This document shows, piece by piece, positions 1 to 12,400 of a stretch of 64,000 nucleotides of DNA. The position numbers and the translations under genes were made by a program. Every line of letters starts with the position of its first letter. Within the stretch, counting starts at the first letter, position 1. Source of the DNA: Lineus longissimus (lineage: Eukaryota > Nemertea > Pilidiophora > Heteronemertea > Lineidae); the NCBI RefSeq assembly GCF_910592395.1, contig NC_088310.1:7199501-7263500 (forward strand), written 5' to 3'. The notes under the pieces were generated by a model that made no database searches, had not been told where the DNA came from, and saw only the letters and a program-made list of their open reading frames with translations.

Positions 1-590
1 GCAGTGTTCAATGGGTACGCCATTGGCATTTACTTGTGGCTCAGGAAAATAGACAAGCAGGTACACACAATGCCTTAGTACAGTTTGCTGAAACTTGTTA
101 TTCATAGTATTTGTATATCCGTCTGCACAACAGCAATGTTGAAATTTAGATTAAGTACATATTGACGCAATTGGGCATTTTCAAATTCAATAACATATTT
201 CTTAGAATTTAAGAACGGCGTTGGCCTTTAATGCAAGATATTAAAATGCAGCGCAATGATACTTGGTGATACTTGGTATCGCATGTGAGCAGGCATGGAT
301 GATTGGCTAATGATGCAAAAATACTGCGATCTTTGTTTAGTTCATCTAAGAGATATCCACGACAGCAATGTTTCAGACTGAAAACGTCTATGTGGAATAA
401 GAAATTGAAAAGGTTTTAAGGTTTTGTTCAATGTAAACTATTGTTTTTTTACCAGAAAAATGCCTCTCTGCTGTCTGCCATCAGTGGTCTGAAGACAATG
501 TACAGCAACACTTGTGAAATAAATGGCGTATCGAGATACGCATCAACTCAAAACAGCGATGACCCATATTGCAAATTGGAAATCGGTTAA
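1..590 (+). CDS. 3' end of an unrecognised gene (two exons, partial)
   Basis: Two exons fit together in phase. Bases 1-60 read as 20 open codons and end in a CAG|gtacac splice donor; the peptide has a hydrophobic stretch (YAIGIYLWL) followed by a basic end (RKIDKQ). The second exon starts at 456 after a strong pyrimidine tract and AG, and runs 44 codons to a TAA at 588-590. The junction is phase 0. The hydrophobic stretch could be a membrane segment near the C-terminus, leaving a tail of about 48 residues that is Ser/Asn rich. I do not recognise the family; the gene starts left of the window. It lies on the opposite strand to the GALNT gene and would sit inside that gene if GALNT continues leftward, which is a reason for caution. 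Confidence 0.4.
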
Positions 591-3427
591 GAAAGTTGAA
601 CATGGAAGAAGAAGACAAAGATAATGACAACGCCCTCCCTGAGGATCAATTTGCTTCTGAATAATCTTCCCTGATCTTAATTATAGTATTCATGGATTAA
701 CAAGGAGCAGCATTATCATGTAAGAAGTCCGTAACGGTAAATGAACAATTCATCGCCCGTTATGACCCCGTCATTCGCGATAATCCTCGCGCATTATTTA
801 GGAGAGATTTACTACAAATAGGGTGCATTTGGGCAATCATAATGATCTTACATGCATCCAATTCCCATAAAATCTCAAGCTTGCATCTGGGTAGAAAATC
901 TGTAAGAAATTTGTCAGTCCGGACTGATATAGATCTTGGTGACTAAGGGAATGTGTATCATTAGACTCATACAGACAGTTTGACAAATAGCTCATCTATG
1001 AATTACTATCTTAAGCGGTAAAGAACTCGGCAATCGTTCAGAAGTGCACCAAACCTGCAACAGCTAACCAACTTGTTAGTTAATTCAGCGAATGAAATAT
1101 ATTTCATGGGAAGCTATGGAGTGATAAACATGATTAATGTACCAATTATTGTGGTCCAAAATGCTAATTCACTCAATGTCTGCAGAAATCATATTCTTGA
1201 CTGATTGCTCTGAAACTCTTGGTATCATTTGGGCTATGGAAGAGTATGGACCTGTGTGTTGAAGTTTCGGATGTGAATTCAAAAGACCGACAAAAGAATG
1301 TGTCTTGATCACAACTAAACTGATGATAATTATACACAACTATACTGGTATGTCAATATTCTATAAACTTCCAACAGACGATTTCGACTAACTTCTGTGT
1401 GAAAAGGACTGCGCTAGCATTGATGCCATAAGAGATTACTGGGAACCCGGCAGGCTTTTTGTCGAAACAAGCCAATAAATTAGTTAACATGAAAATCACA
1501 TCCCAAGACCCAAGCTCTTACAATTTTATCGTCTTCCCTTGCTCTAAAACCATGATAAATTGCGATTCCAAAAGCAACTGGACTTCCATCTTACAAAATG
1601 TAGTTTCTTTACCACTGGTGGCTTTGTTGTTTGAAAAATGCAATATATCCATCATATCACTAAACATGATTGCTGTAGCCCAAGACCCTCGAGGATCGTC
1701 TCCAATATCGTTCGCAACACGTCGTGTTCACTCGGAACGAATCGCTATCCTACCAACACGATAAAAACATGATTACAATTGCAATTTCATCAACCCCTAA
1801 GCCCCTTATTTTATCTCAAGATTAGATTGCGTCGTCATACCGCATCAATCGATCGAATCGGTTCCAAAATCACCAGTATCTTATGATTTCTTTTCATACC
1901 GATTCTGAGTGGCAGACCAGTAAAAAAATCTTGGTAATTTTCTTCACTAATGCAACAGGATTCTGCTTGAGTTCATATCTGATCGAGAGGGGATCGATAG
2001 CTTTTTATTGATAGAAAGAGCTGATTTCAGAACGAGGAATCAGAAGACGTTTTCCTAGGTTAAGTACATCGACAAATTTTAGCTCAAAATTTGTAAATCC
2101 AGTAAGTTGAAGGGTATATCAATCTCCAAATTTGTACATGTACTTGGTAATGTTCATATACATGTATATTGTCCATGTTATTTGTGTGTTTACCTCTGGT
2201 GATTGCATGAGAGACGAGGCAGGAGCATGCTGTACTAGCATCCGTGGTTATCAGGTTTTTTCGTTTTTCTTTTTCTGTATCTCGTAAAAAACAGATGAAA
2301 AGTATTCATTCATAATAATAGTTACCTGCCTGCAACACCTCACAGTGCAAAGAAACAGGTACTGGTGAGAACTTTACTCATCAACAAGTAAGATGAATAA
2401 ATCGAGACCACACAGGATCACAACCGTATTACCACTACTGTACTACAGGGTGTCAATACTCTCATCTATCAGAAAAAGCGATACAGAATGACAGAAATAT
2501 ATATTTGGATACCGATATGTCTGTCAACGCAGACAGATGATCAATTCCCTATAGACGATGTGACGATATCCTCGAAAGTGATTGCTGAGATCTTGGCTGA
2601 CACTTGACATATCATGCAATAAATCATTCTCCTGGATTAACACCCAGAAGTAAAGATACACATTTTTGTTAAGCTCGCAGGACGATCAATTTCACAGTTT
2701 CAAAATATGCTTGAGCTATAGACGCAACTGTAGAATGTTACGTTGTGTTCAACAGGAGACGTTCCATCTGACCAGAACTGTAGCAATCACGGCCTTCCTG
2801 TTATTGGTCTAGCCGGTTTGTTAGCCTTCACTAATCTGCATCTCCAGCAGCTGTCCATAACAAACATCATTATCGGCTACGAGGTGAATTGCTGCCCACC
2901 CAACATTCTATTGTATCCAAGGTGTCGTTACTGGAAGGGAAGGATGAATTATCGCCTGGGCTCTACATCTTGAGGTACAGTGGTACAGCCATGTTTTTCA
3001 ATGATTACCTCGCAGAGTCACACATATCATGATCATTGATTGGAGTCCAAAATGACCTGTGGGGTACTTAGCAACTGCTACGATTCGTCAATGAAAGCTC
3101 ATTCCGCCTGGGAATACTGATCAGCTGGCAAACTCTCCCATTTTTATTATCATTTTCTGATCGGTTTTCTTTATAATACCATCCAGGGTCATGGACCCAA
3201 GTAGGCAATATAAATGTAGTTCCCTCTGGGATGATTTTTTAGGAACAGAGACATGTGCAGCGCAGGATGTAATTATCTTGCGTTGGAAAAGGGACAGATG
3301 GTAGACATGCTAAGCTCGGAGGGCAGCAGAGGTGAACAGAGCTCTATTTCGGATTCTGAGCTAAGGGGAGCTGGCAATGGGGCGGTGGGGCGGCTGGGGA
3401 ATGGCAGGAAACCAGTCAATAACTTAC
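591..3427. other. AT-rich stretch without a recognisable gene
   Basis: No exon with both a family match and splice sites was found on either strand. I searched it for the next GALNT exon (the Asp-x-His loop and following sequence) without success. A 76-codon ORF at 2743-2973 (+) has no recognised domain. The rest looks like intron or intergenic DNA. Confidence 0.4.
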
Positions 3428-6400
3428 GATTGTCACTAAAGTCATCCACCAAGATGATCTCTTTGATGAGGTGAGGAGGTGTCCTGTTGATCACACTGGA
3501 AATATATGTATAGTATTCTTTTTAATGATAAAACAATGTACAAAGGTATATATGGGGGAAAACAACAGATGTTCAGTAAGATTTCAACTGTGAAGCGCTC
3601 ACAACTCCTGATTAGACATCGTAGAAGTAGTAAAACAAGATTTTTGTAAGAGTGTTAAAATCAGCTTTAATGAAAGTCACAATATAATTTCTTGGAGAAA
3701 TTGACATAATCTCCAACAAGTCCAATGAAAAACTGTCCAGGATGAAAGCCACCCAACATTTTTAAATTCACAGACACAGCGTCTAAGATTTTCTTATACT
3801 GCGCTAAATTCATCTCAAGACGAATGAATTCTAATAAGTGTTGGGATGTGGTCGTGCACGATTCACACCAAAGACGCCGACGTCCCTCTTCAGAATTGAT
3901 AAAAGATGAGATTTTTTTTTTATATGGCATAAATGCTCCATCTGAAAGAAATGTGAATGCATATGGATATTTGAGTGCATACATATCGGCAAAAATCTTA
4001 TCCAAGTGTGATGAATATGTGTTATGCCATTTAAAGGAGCTACGTCTACAGATGAGTCAGATTACTCACAATAATTCATTAGTTTCATGTAAAGTGAAGA
4101 GTCAACATGTTGAGTGGTCATAATCTTAATATTTCATGAAAAGTTGATTAACATTTATGCAGGTGTGATATAGGATCAATTGTGTAAATACACCAGAAAT
4201 TCTAAATTTGCACAGAAATTCATCTAAGAGAATGAAAACTATTTCAGGAACTGTGGCAACTGAGGCCATGCTGGGGCAAGCAAATGACCCATCCAAGTGA
4301 ACAGTAGAATTATTGAACCATTTGCCTTTTTTCCATTTGCATTTGTAAGTCACAGCATCTTCAACAAACATTTGCAATTATCGCTTTAAGTTGAAAAATT
4401 CGTTCCGAGGAAATTTGAAATACACAAGCACTGGACTGAACAAACTAGTTTCGGTACTCTAATGGCGACGAGAGTCAAATAAACAAACGTTTTGGCAACA
4501 AGGACCTCTCCGTTCTCCTTCATGAAGCATCCTTGAAACCAGACACTATTGTATCAGCGTAAAACTCAATGGCTAGGTATACAGCACCTGTATCGAATTC
4601 TGCAGGAAATGGAGAATTGATATGCACCGTGAAACAAGATTTCATGCCCCCGGCATTGAATGCGTTCATTAATTGCATTGGTACTTCATTCAAGAAATTG
4701 AAAAGCTTGATGAATGCAAATTTATTTAAAACGGTTCTAATTACGACGATACTGACGATCGACTTGTGTACTTAATGACATCAATGTTAGCACGTGTTTG
4801 AACATCAACTTCGACTGACTATATCAGAACAAGGCGGTCACAACATTTATATATGCATCTCAGTGGCGCCTTTCAATTTGGCCTCATCCATTTGCCTAAA
4901 GTTCTATTCCAAATTTTACTTTCCCCACTACCCAAGTCCCCCTTCAAACTTCCCATTTTTCTCATTTGCAACTTGGCCTTTTTCCGGTCTTGTCCATTTT
5001 CAAAGTCCCATCTCTCAATCATCCCTCTTGCCTTGTCAACCCTTTTACCCAATCCTCTTTCAAATTCACTGTTAGCGTGCCATTTATCAGCTAATCCCCT
5101 TACAGAGTGCACTCTGATGGGTCAAATCAAATAGATGTCCCTAAATAGTTTTTTGGAAAAGCCTGAAGTACGGCTTATCCCGATACATCCTAACGCGATG
5201 CATCTTCATTAATAGAATTCAACCCACCCTTTAGAAAAGAAGAATTTCACCATCGGCAGATTGAAATTCCAGACAGAGTGACTGATTCATGGAGGATCGA
5301 ACTACAAAAGAGACAAGTGGTCTCTTAAATCCGAAAAAACCTCATTCCATCTTGACAAATATCACTTAGTGAATGACTCACACAGTTTACTTTGCCCAAG
5401 AGAGACAGAGATGCAACAATTTGGCTAGGCAGCCATTTGACTAGCGAGTTCGCAAACAGGCAATTTCTGCGGATAATGAAGAACATGCAGTTGGAAGCGA
5501 CTTGATGAATGATCTCATGCGTTGGCGAATGCAACCACTGGTGATTTTACTGGGGGAGGAAAGTTGTTCTTCTTTCATTCAATAATGGAAAAAAATGTTA
5601 ATGAAACATACTTTGAATCTAACTTTTACCAGAAGGAGTGCCTAAGAAACAATACGAAGAGTTAGTTTTTAATCAATTGAATCAGCGTGTTGACATCCTG
5701 CTGGGAACTTCATCAGTCTGTTGATTGATGATGTCACGACAGACGGTCATGTGCAGGCTACCTGTTTTTATCGGGTTGTCCCCAATAGTTGGTAGTTGGA
5801 GGCGCCCGGCATCCATATTTCTCCTCAGACAATTATCAACACATATAGATTTCGGTGAACTCTGTACCCCCAATCTCAGGTCTCCTGTACTACCCAATCT
5901 TGACTATGAATGTCATGCGTTTAAGCCGGAACACTTTCGAGGAGGCTTAAGCATGTCGTGGTCAACAACAGGCAAGCAAGCCCAGGCCAATAAAGTCAAC
6001 AACTTCCAAATGAGATGACCGCTAAGATACTGACAGGTCAATATCGTCACATATTTTGACATGATGTAGGGCAGAATGTAATAACATCCTGCAATTCATC
6101 GACTTGTCAATGCTGGACGAGCGCAACTCAGACATCGAGGAGGGAAGCTTTTCATTCACTGGTCATCAGACATGACAGCCAATTTCATCTGGTGAAGCAT
6201 TCTTCAGTAGTATAGCAGGAAGCAGAGAGTGGCTAAGGGTTGACCAAGACATCACCATTTTCGCTAGGAGCAAATAGAACTTCAAATGAAGTGATTGCCA
6301 ATTTCAAAGGCTGGAGTCTGTTCCCTGTTTTCCAGAGAACAGTCTCCCAGGTTTTTTTTAGTAACCGACTGACTGGATCAGAAAAGGTGCTTCGACAACA

Positions 6401-9400
6401 CATCGAGTGAATCCAAAGAAGAAGACGCCTCCTACCTGGTAACTGTCCGCAGCAGGGCCGATCTGGCTTCGTTGTGGAATGTGATGACGATACTCGTTTG
6501 TGGGAGATCATCCTCATATTGCTTTGACTGGCATCTGAAAAAGTGAAAGTGATCGCCGGGTAAATAAATATCACATTGAACATCGAGAAGCCATTCAAAC
6601 AAAATCTTGGACGATGGAAAAACGTCAACTGATATTTGTATCCCAGGTTTTCTTAAAGCTTTCTCTAAGCCACAATGTTTTAAGCAACAACCAAAGGATT
6701 GAGACGGTTGAGAGAATTGACCATAGGAATTCAGCTTGTTAGCGAACTCAGATAGTTTGCTTCTTTTCTTGATCCTCTCTGAGTACTATAGGTATAACGT
6801 ATAAGTGATACAGTCAAACAGAAGTTGCGTTATCAAGTGTTTTTGTTTGTTTGTGTATTCTTAACAGTTGAGAGTATCAGTGCCAGTTGGGATTCTCACT
6901 CCAGATTGCACAGTCTAGCTTTTTCGTTAAAGATCTACGTACAGGATGGAAGCCCCCAAACTGTCCCCTAAGAGGCAAGAGCGCTACATCAGATCAGAAT
7001 ATTTGAAAATCCTGGAGTTTGCTGACGTCATCAGAGATGTTAGTCAGTGTACTACTTAGTGTAAGGATGAAATATTTACATGGTAGGCCAAATAATTTTG
7101 GCTGGTGATAAAGGTGGCAACTGTCTCTCCTGTCTGTCTAAAGGCATAGCACCTTCATTAAATCATGATCTTCTTTTTCCTATCGTTTAGACCACCGGAA
7201 CTATCTACTGAAACCAACAAGGCAGGAATCTTAATGGTTGGTGATTAGTCTTGGCGGATCAATAATATTTTTGTTCATAATAAACAAATGCTTAGCGGCC
7301 AGACAGAACATGGTGATAACATCGAGACGATGTTATGGGAACTCATCTTTCCTCCGAAGATTTTTAACGTTTTGCTTGTTGCTTCTGGAGCTAGCCTTGT
7401 ACGCACAGGCCATTTTCAATGTTGCAGAAGAACAGTTCGATGAAACAAATCAGTGATTAGGAGGAACTTGAATAACCTGAACAAGCCTTCTATCCTCCCC
7501 GATGTAATGTAAGCAAATATCAAAAGAGGGTTTATTCTCCTTGAGCTAAAGTAGGATTGTCCCGAGATCGAAATAATGCCGGGCCAGTGCTATAGTGAAT
7601 TGACCGAGTTGCTGTAGAAGGGGCTGCAGATTTATACCCGAAAATTGCAGCATTAAAGGCCCACAACGTTCGTTGAAAATTTAGATTTGTAATTGAATTT
7701 GAAAACTTCCAATGGTGTAATGATTATAAGTTACAGCACTGCCGTTGTGCAGACCGGTATAAAAATACTATAATATCAAGTTTCAGGAAATTTCCATGCA
7801 TAATATAAACGGTACCACCAGTTAATATGCGTACCCCTTTAAACGGTTATGTGGTGATATGTCTAAAAGAGTTTTAGGAGACAACAAAGAGCGAAAGTGA
7901 ACTGAAAGCAAGTCTCGCAAAAAGTCCAGACATATTTTCTAGAGCATGGTACAGAAAGAACTCATTTCCTTTGGCAAAAAAGGTGTAAAGTTAACTAATT
8001 GGCTCGTTATGTCTACTCGGTAGATAATTAGTCAACGGACAGCTTTCGGTTTCTTTTTACGAGTAAAAGGTAGAGTGCGGAAAAGTAACAAACAGCCAAC
8101 AGAATGACGCCATTGATGCACATAAAAAGCTCTGAACCTGAGTCAATAGCCATGGAAGTGACATTACACATTGCCACATCTGGAGATATAGACAAAATAT
8201 CGAGAAAGGGACTTAAAATGAAATTCGTTCAGTTTAGCTTAGCTGGAGTATTCTTGTTAGTATATTTTATTACGTATTATCTATGGGATACGTTCTTGGG
8301 GTGTATCAGTGATGGTTCAGCTTTAAGCAATTAAGATTCATGCATATTTCCAGTGGAGTTAAAGCGAATAACTTGGGCGATCATTATCGCCTCAGAGGGG
8401 CAGGTGTCCAGCGACGTTGATGGTTTCCAATTGCCGAGATTGTAAAATAATCATCGTGCACTGATACAGTTGAAAAAAACTCTTCCTTCACAGGTGATGA
8501 AGAAGCAACAGTATACTCGTATATATTCTGTAACACAGCCTTAGCATAGATTAGCATCTTCCGATTTTAAATGGGTGTTAAATCCTTGGATTTTATATGT
8601 TAACCCTATAAAGGCAATGTCAGCTGTGAATCACCAGTTTCTCAGCACCTTAAAATATTTAGCAACTTGTGGGAAAGTAAAACAACCTGCAGGGGAAGCA
8701 GGCCTATTACTGGGCATATGAGTAACAGTTGCTTTCATGTCTAATCCGGCTCCATTGATACTCTTGCCTGCAGCAACCAACAACATCAACAAACACTCCT
8801 TTCATCCTGCAGTATATCTATGAGTTATTGGTTTGCTTCTGAACCAAGCTGGACCTCTGCCCTCTTCAGTAATAACTCAGGACAACATTAATATCTCATA
8901 TCGTATGTGAATTAGTCATTACAAACATAACTTGTCGTATCAATCATGCGCTGGGGAAAATACCTCACACGCTGCACCAACATTACCAAGGTGAAGGCAC
9001 GTACGAGTCCACAAACTAGAAATAGGGAGAGAATAATAGTGACAGAGATCTTTCAGCTGTTTAGCAAACAGCGTTATAAATTTCAATCAAAGAAAACCAA
9101 CCAAGAAACGGAAAAATGGAGAGATTTAAACAACCCGGTCAAAATCTGTTAGTAATCTTATATGCTTATTTTAGAGTGCTCGAAACTGAACATCATACCA
9201 CCAACAGGACCAACTTGCAAATTCTCTTTTTTTCAGCGACATCCTTTTTTCTGAGACAACCTGTACCAGATTACATTCCACCAACAGATATGAGTTGTTG
9301 AGAATTCTTGCAGGGGGCTCAGAGATGTTTTAACATCAAACAAGATCTCCAGCAATAAAACGCCACTTAAAGGAAAGGGCCCGCCAAAAAATGGGGAGTT

Positions 9401-12400
9401 TTGGACGGCCCGGTCAAAACCTTAGGCGGGAATAAGGTTTCATTGATAAATATAAGGAGTTTCAAGGCCCCCAAATTACTTGTAAGGTTCAATAGATACT
9501 GGCCTTTCATTGGTTTACAGTTTGCGTATCATTTACATACTCTCATCTTGAAAAATATGACAATATTTACGATCACGTTATTGATTTTTGCAACATTTTC
9601 GGTAACGCGCCCCTTGCGGATCTGTAAGGTACCATTCGGATGCTTGAAAAATGTTAGTGGCGTGGCTCCATCTGCTACAGCTGTCACCGCGCCGGTGTTA
9701 GTCTCACGTCTTGGCGTCTGCACCACCCTTGGGGAACACCTCAATGCCGTTGGCGTACTGACGAGACCAGCGTCTCTAGAGGCTCCGACATTCGCCATGA
9801 GCAGTGACAGCTAGGTCACTTAGCTGGAATGGCCCCATCTCCTCTTCACTCATGTTCATTGCCGGCAATTCTGGCAAATATCTTGAGTCGTCATGGTTGT
9901 CAAACAAGTCTTGGATAATATGCTGCTCCATTTCTTCTGTACTGTTCGGATCAGGGGCCTCGCGGCTCTCCACCGGCCCAGAATCCACCGGCGACTCGAA
10001 ATCCATACTACTATTCTCTCCATTTTCTCCTCTCTCCAACTCACAACTATCGCTATTGACTGCGTAACATACACTAACATTCTTTCGCTATCATTGCTAA
10101 CTTCATTTACTAGAACACTGGCCTCTTTGTAGCCGATTATGTAACCCATAGTTGAAACACCTGACAGCGCCGCCCGGCATGATACACGTGCTACTGGCAT
10201 ATTTATAACTCGTAGTAAATAAGGTTGTAAAAATATGCAAATGAGATGCCGTATATGGAAACCATGACGTCACTAAGCAGTGCTTATTTCTGCTACGGGT
10301 GGCGCTGTTGCTTGCTTCTGGAGGCGCTATTCAACCTCTTTAACCTGCTCTTCTGCTGATACAGATGGTAATCCAGTGGCATGCACCTACACGCCAACAT
10401 ACCTCATTCTGGAGATAGTTTCCCAACTTTGTGAGAAAGAGCTAGGGCCCCCATACCGAACTTCCAGCGGTATTGCCTCCGTTACCTCCGCCCATACGCG
10501 CGTTGTATGTAATACATTGAGGGTCAAGATGGTACATGGTGGCAAGCGAGGCCAACTCAAGTTCTCATGTTTCTCACTAAGATGGGAAATTGATTCCCCA
10601 CATTCTACCTGTGCACTCTTCCGTAATTCTCCGCTAATGTTACCAGGTTGTTTGACCACAGGCAATGTTCATTGACATCCCAATACATCATCAGGTTTCA
10701 CGATCAATCAATTCAATTTTTCGAAAGTGGTTGCTCGGTATCGCCTGAGGTATTTTTTCTCTAAAATGTCTTGTAACTGTTCCGCGTGACTGATCAGATA
10801 TAGAAGGTAATTTTATATTGGCTTCTACAAGGAATAAGATAGAGGTTCCTCTTCTTTTTCTTCTTCTTCTTCATCTGCATTCGGAATTCGTCGGTCTGAT
10901 ACAATAACAAAAAATATGACAACTTCTTTTCGTGTTCCATCGCATAAATACAATTTTTAAGACAGGGCCAGGGTCGACAGGAGGGAGTTCCAGGAGGTAC
11001 TTTTTTCTCTCAAACCTATTGTAACTTGTTCCATGAGGGATTTTATGGAAAGAAGGACAACTTACAACTCCTCTCTGGTATCGGGGATTTCTCTATTGAT
11101 GTCAATATTATCACTTGCTTCCACGTTGAAGGCATGTCTCTGATAGGGATCGCCACCAGCAGATTGTGTCTCCTCGATATAAAACTTGGAGTCAATGGTG
11201 AAATACGGTGGCACCTGGTTCATGCGCTCCACAACATCACGACTCAAACTCTGAAAAGATAAAAGTGCCAAAAAAATAGATCATATTTTGAACAGATTGA
11301 TTGTACCCTTCCTCCTCTTTTCCATTACGGCTCTCTGGGCTGCACGAGTTAGACTAACAAGTTTCACAGGGGCAGGGCTGTCTATATGGTCGGGTGTAGG
11401 ACCTGTGATCGAAATAGTGTGGATGCCAGACACATTGTTTGTGATCTTAGAGAAGTGGCTTTTCTTTGATCGCCTCATCCTTTGAGCGACAAAATAACAA
11501 CCTTAGCAAAAGTCATGCCGTCTTACCGGTGTAAAAGTAAAAAGTGTCCCCCCGGGAAAAAGTGTCGGGCCCTATTGTATTCTGCAATATGGTTCTATAG
11601 AGACCCTGACAGTCAATAGCTCAGAGATTGAAGCGCTTAATAGAATCCTTTGTTCCCGGACATTTTATCCTAGGACATTTTAAACTTCTACACCGGCAGT
11701 GAATGTCAACCCTAAAGTATCCTCCTTACAGGATGGATACACGCACAACGACGGTAGATCGGCATGAGCAAAAGTGGGCATGCTTGTGATGGACTGCTCT
11801 TCTAAACGGAGTCACAAGCTCCATAACGAAACTGGTGTTAAATGTAGTGTCATGCGATAAGGCTTACTAGAGAGATTCTACTATGGAAAGTCTTCCACGC
11901 TTGAGAAGCTAGAATTGGAAGCCTGGTCATATTTGATATCATCATATTTGCCGAGAACGCAGCAAGCTTGTAATCGATTCCTACTCTCAGCTACTCTCCG
12001 GTCCTCACCTATGCATAGAGATCATGTGAAGTACACTCGAGATGGAGATCAGTGAGAATACTGACCGATTTACAATACAAAATCAATTCAACTAACCGTA
12101 TCACTGTACACCACATTCGAATGAGGTTTTTTGAAGCATAAAAGAAGAGAGATCTAAGAAACTGTTTCAATACTTTGTGCAAAACCTCATGAATACTATA
12201 ACAGCCTGGTATTAAAGCATTGATGGTAAAAGGTCCAAGCCAATACCAGTAAGGCAAGGCTCCCAGAACTGCGAGCTGTCGCCGAATCGGGCAGTTACGC
12301 CCTTCAAACTGGCCAATTCGGCAGTGGCGTGGCTATCCGCTCTGATACGGTGTCAGGCGGGGAGTTTGACTGGGGTGGTACATCTCTCAAAACAATGCAC

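Noticed and set aside
2325-2370. Minus-strand 'HCE' peptide considered as the next GALNT exon
   Set aside because: The surrounding residues do not match the FLDSHCE context and the acceptor gives a different frame.
11281-11478. Minus-strand ORF considered as an additional GALNT stem exon
   Set aside because: Possible acceptors and donors do not give a phase compatible with both neighbouring exons.
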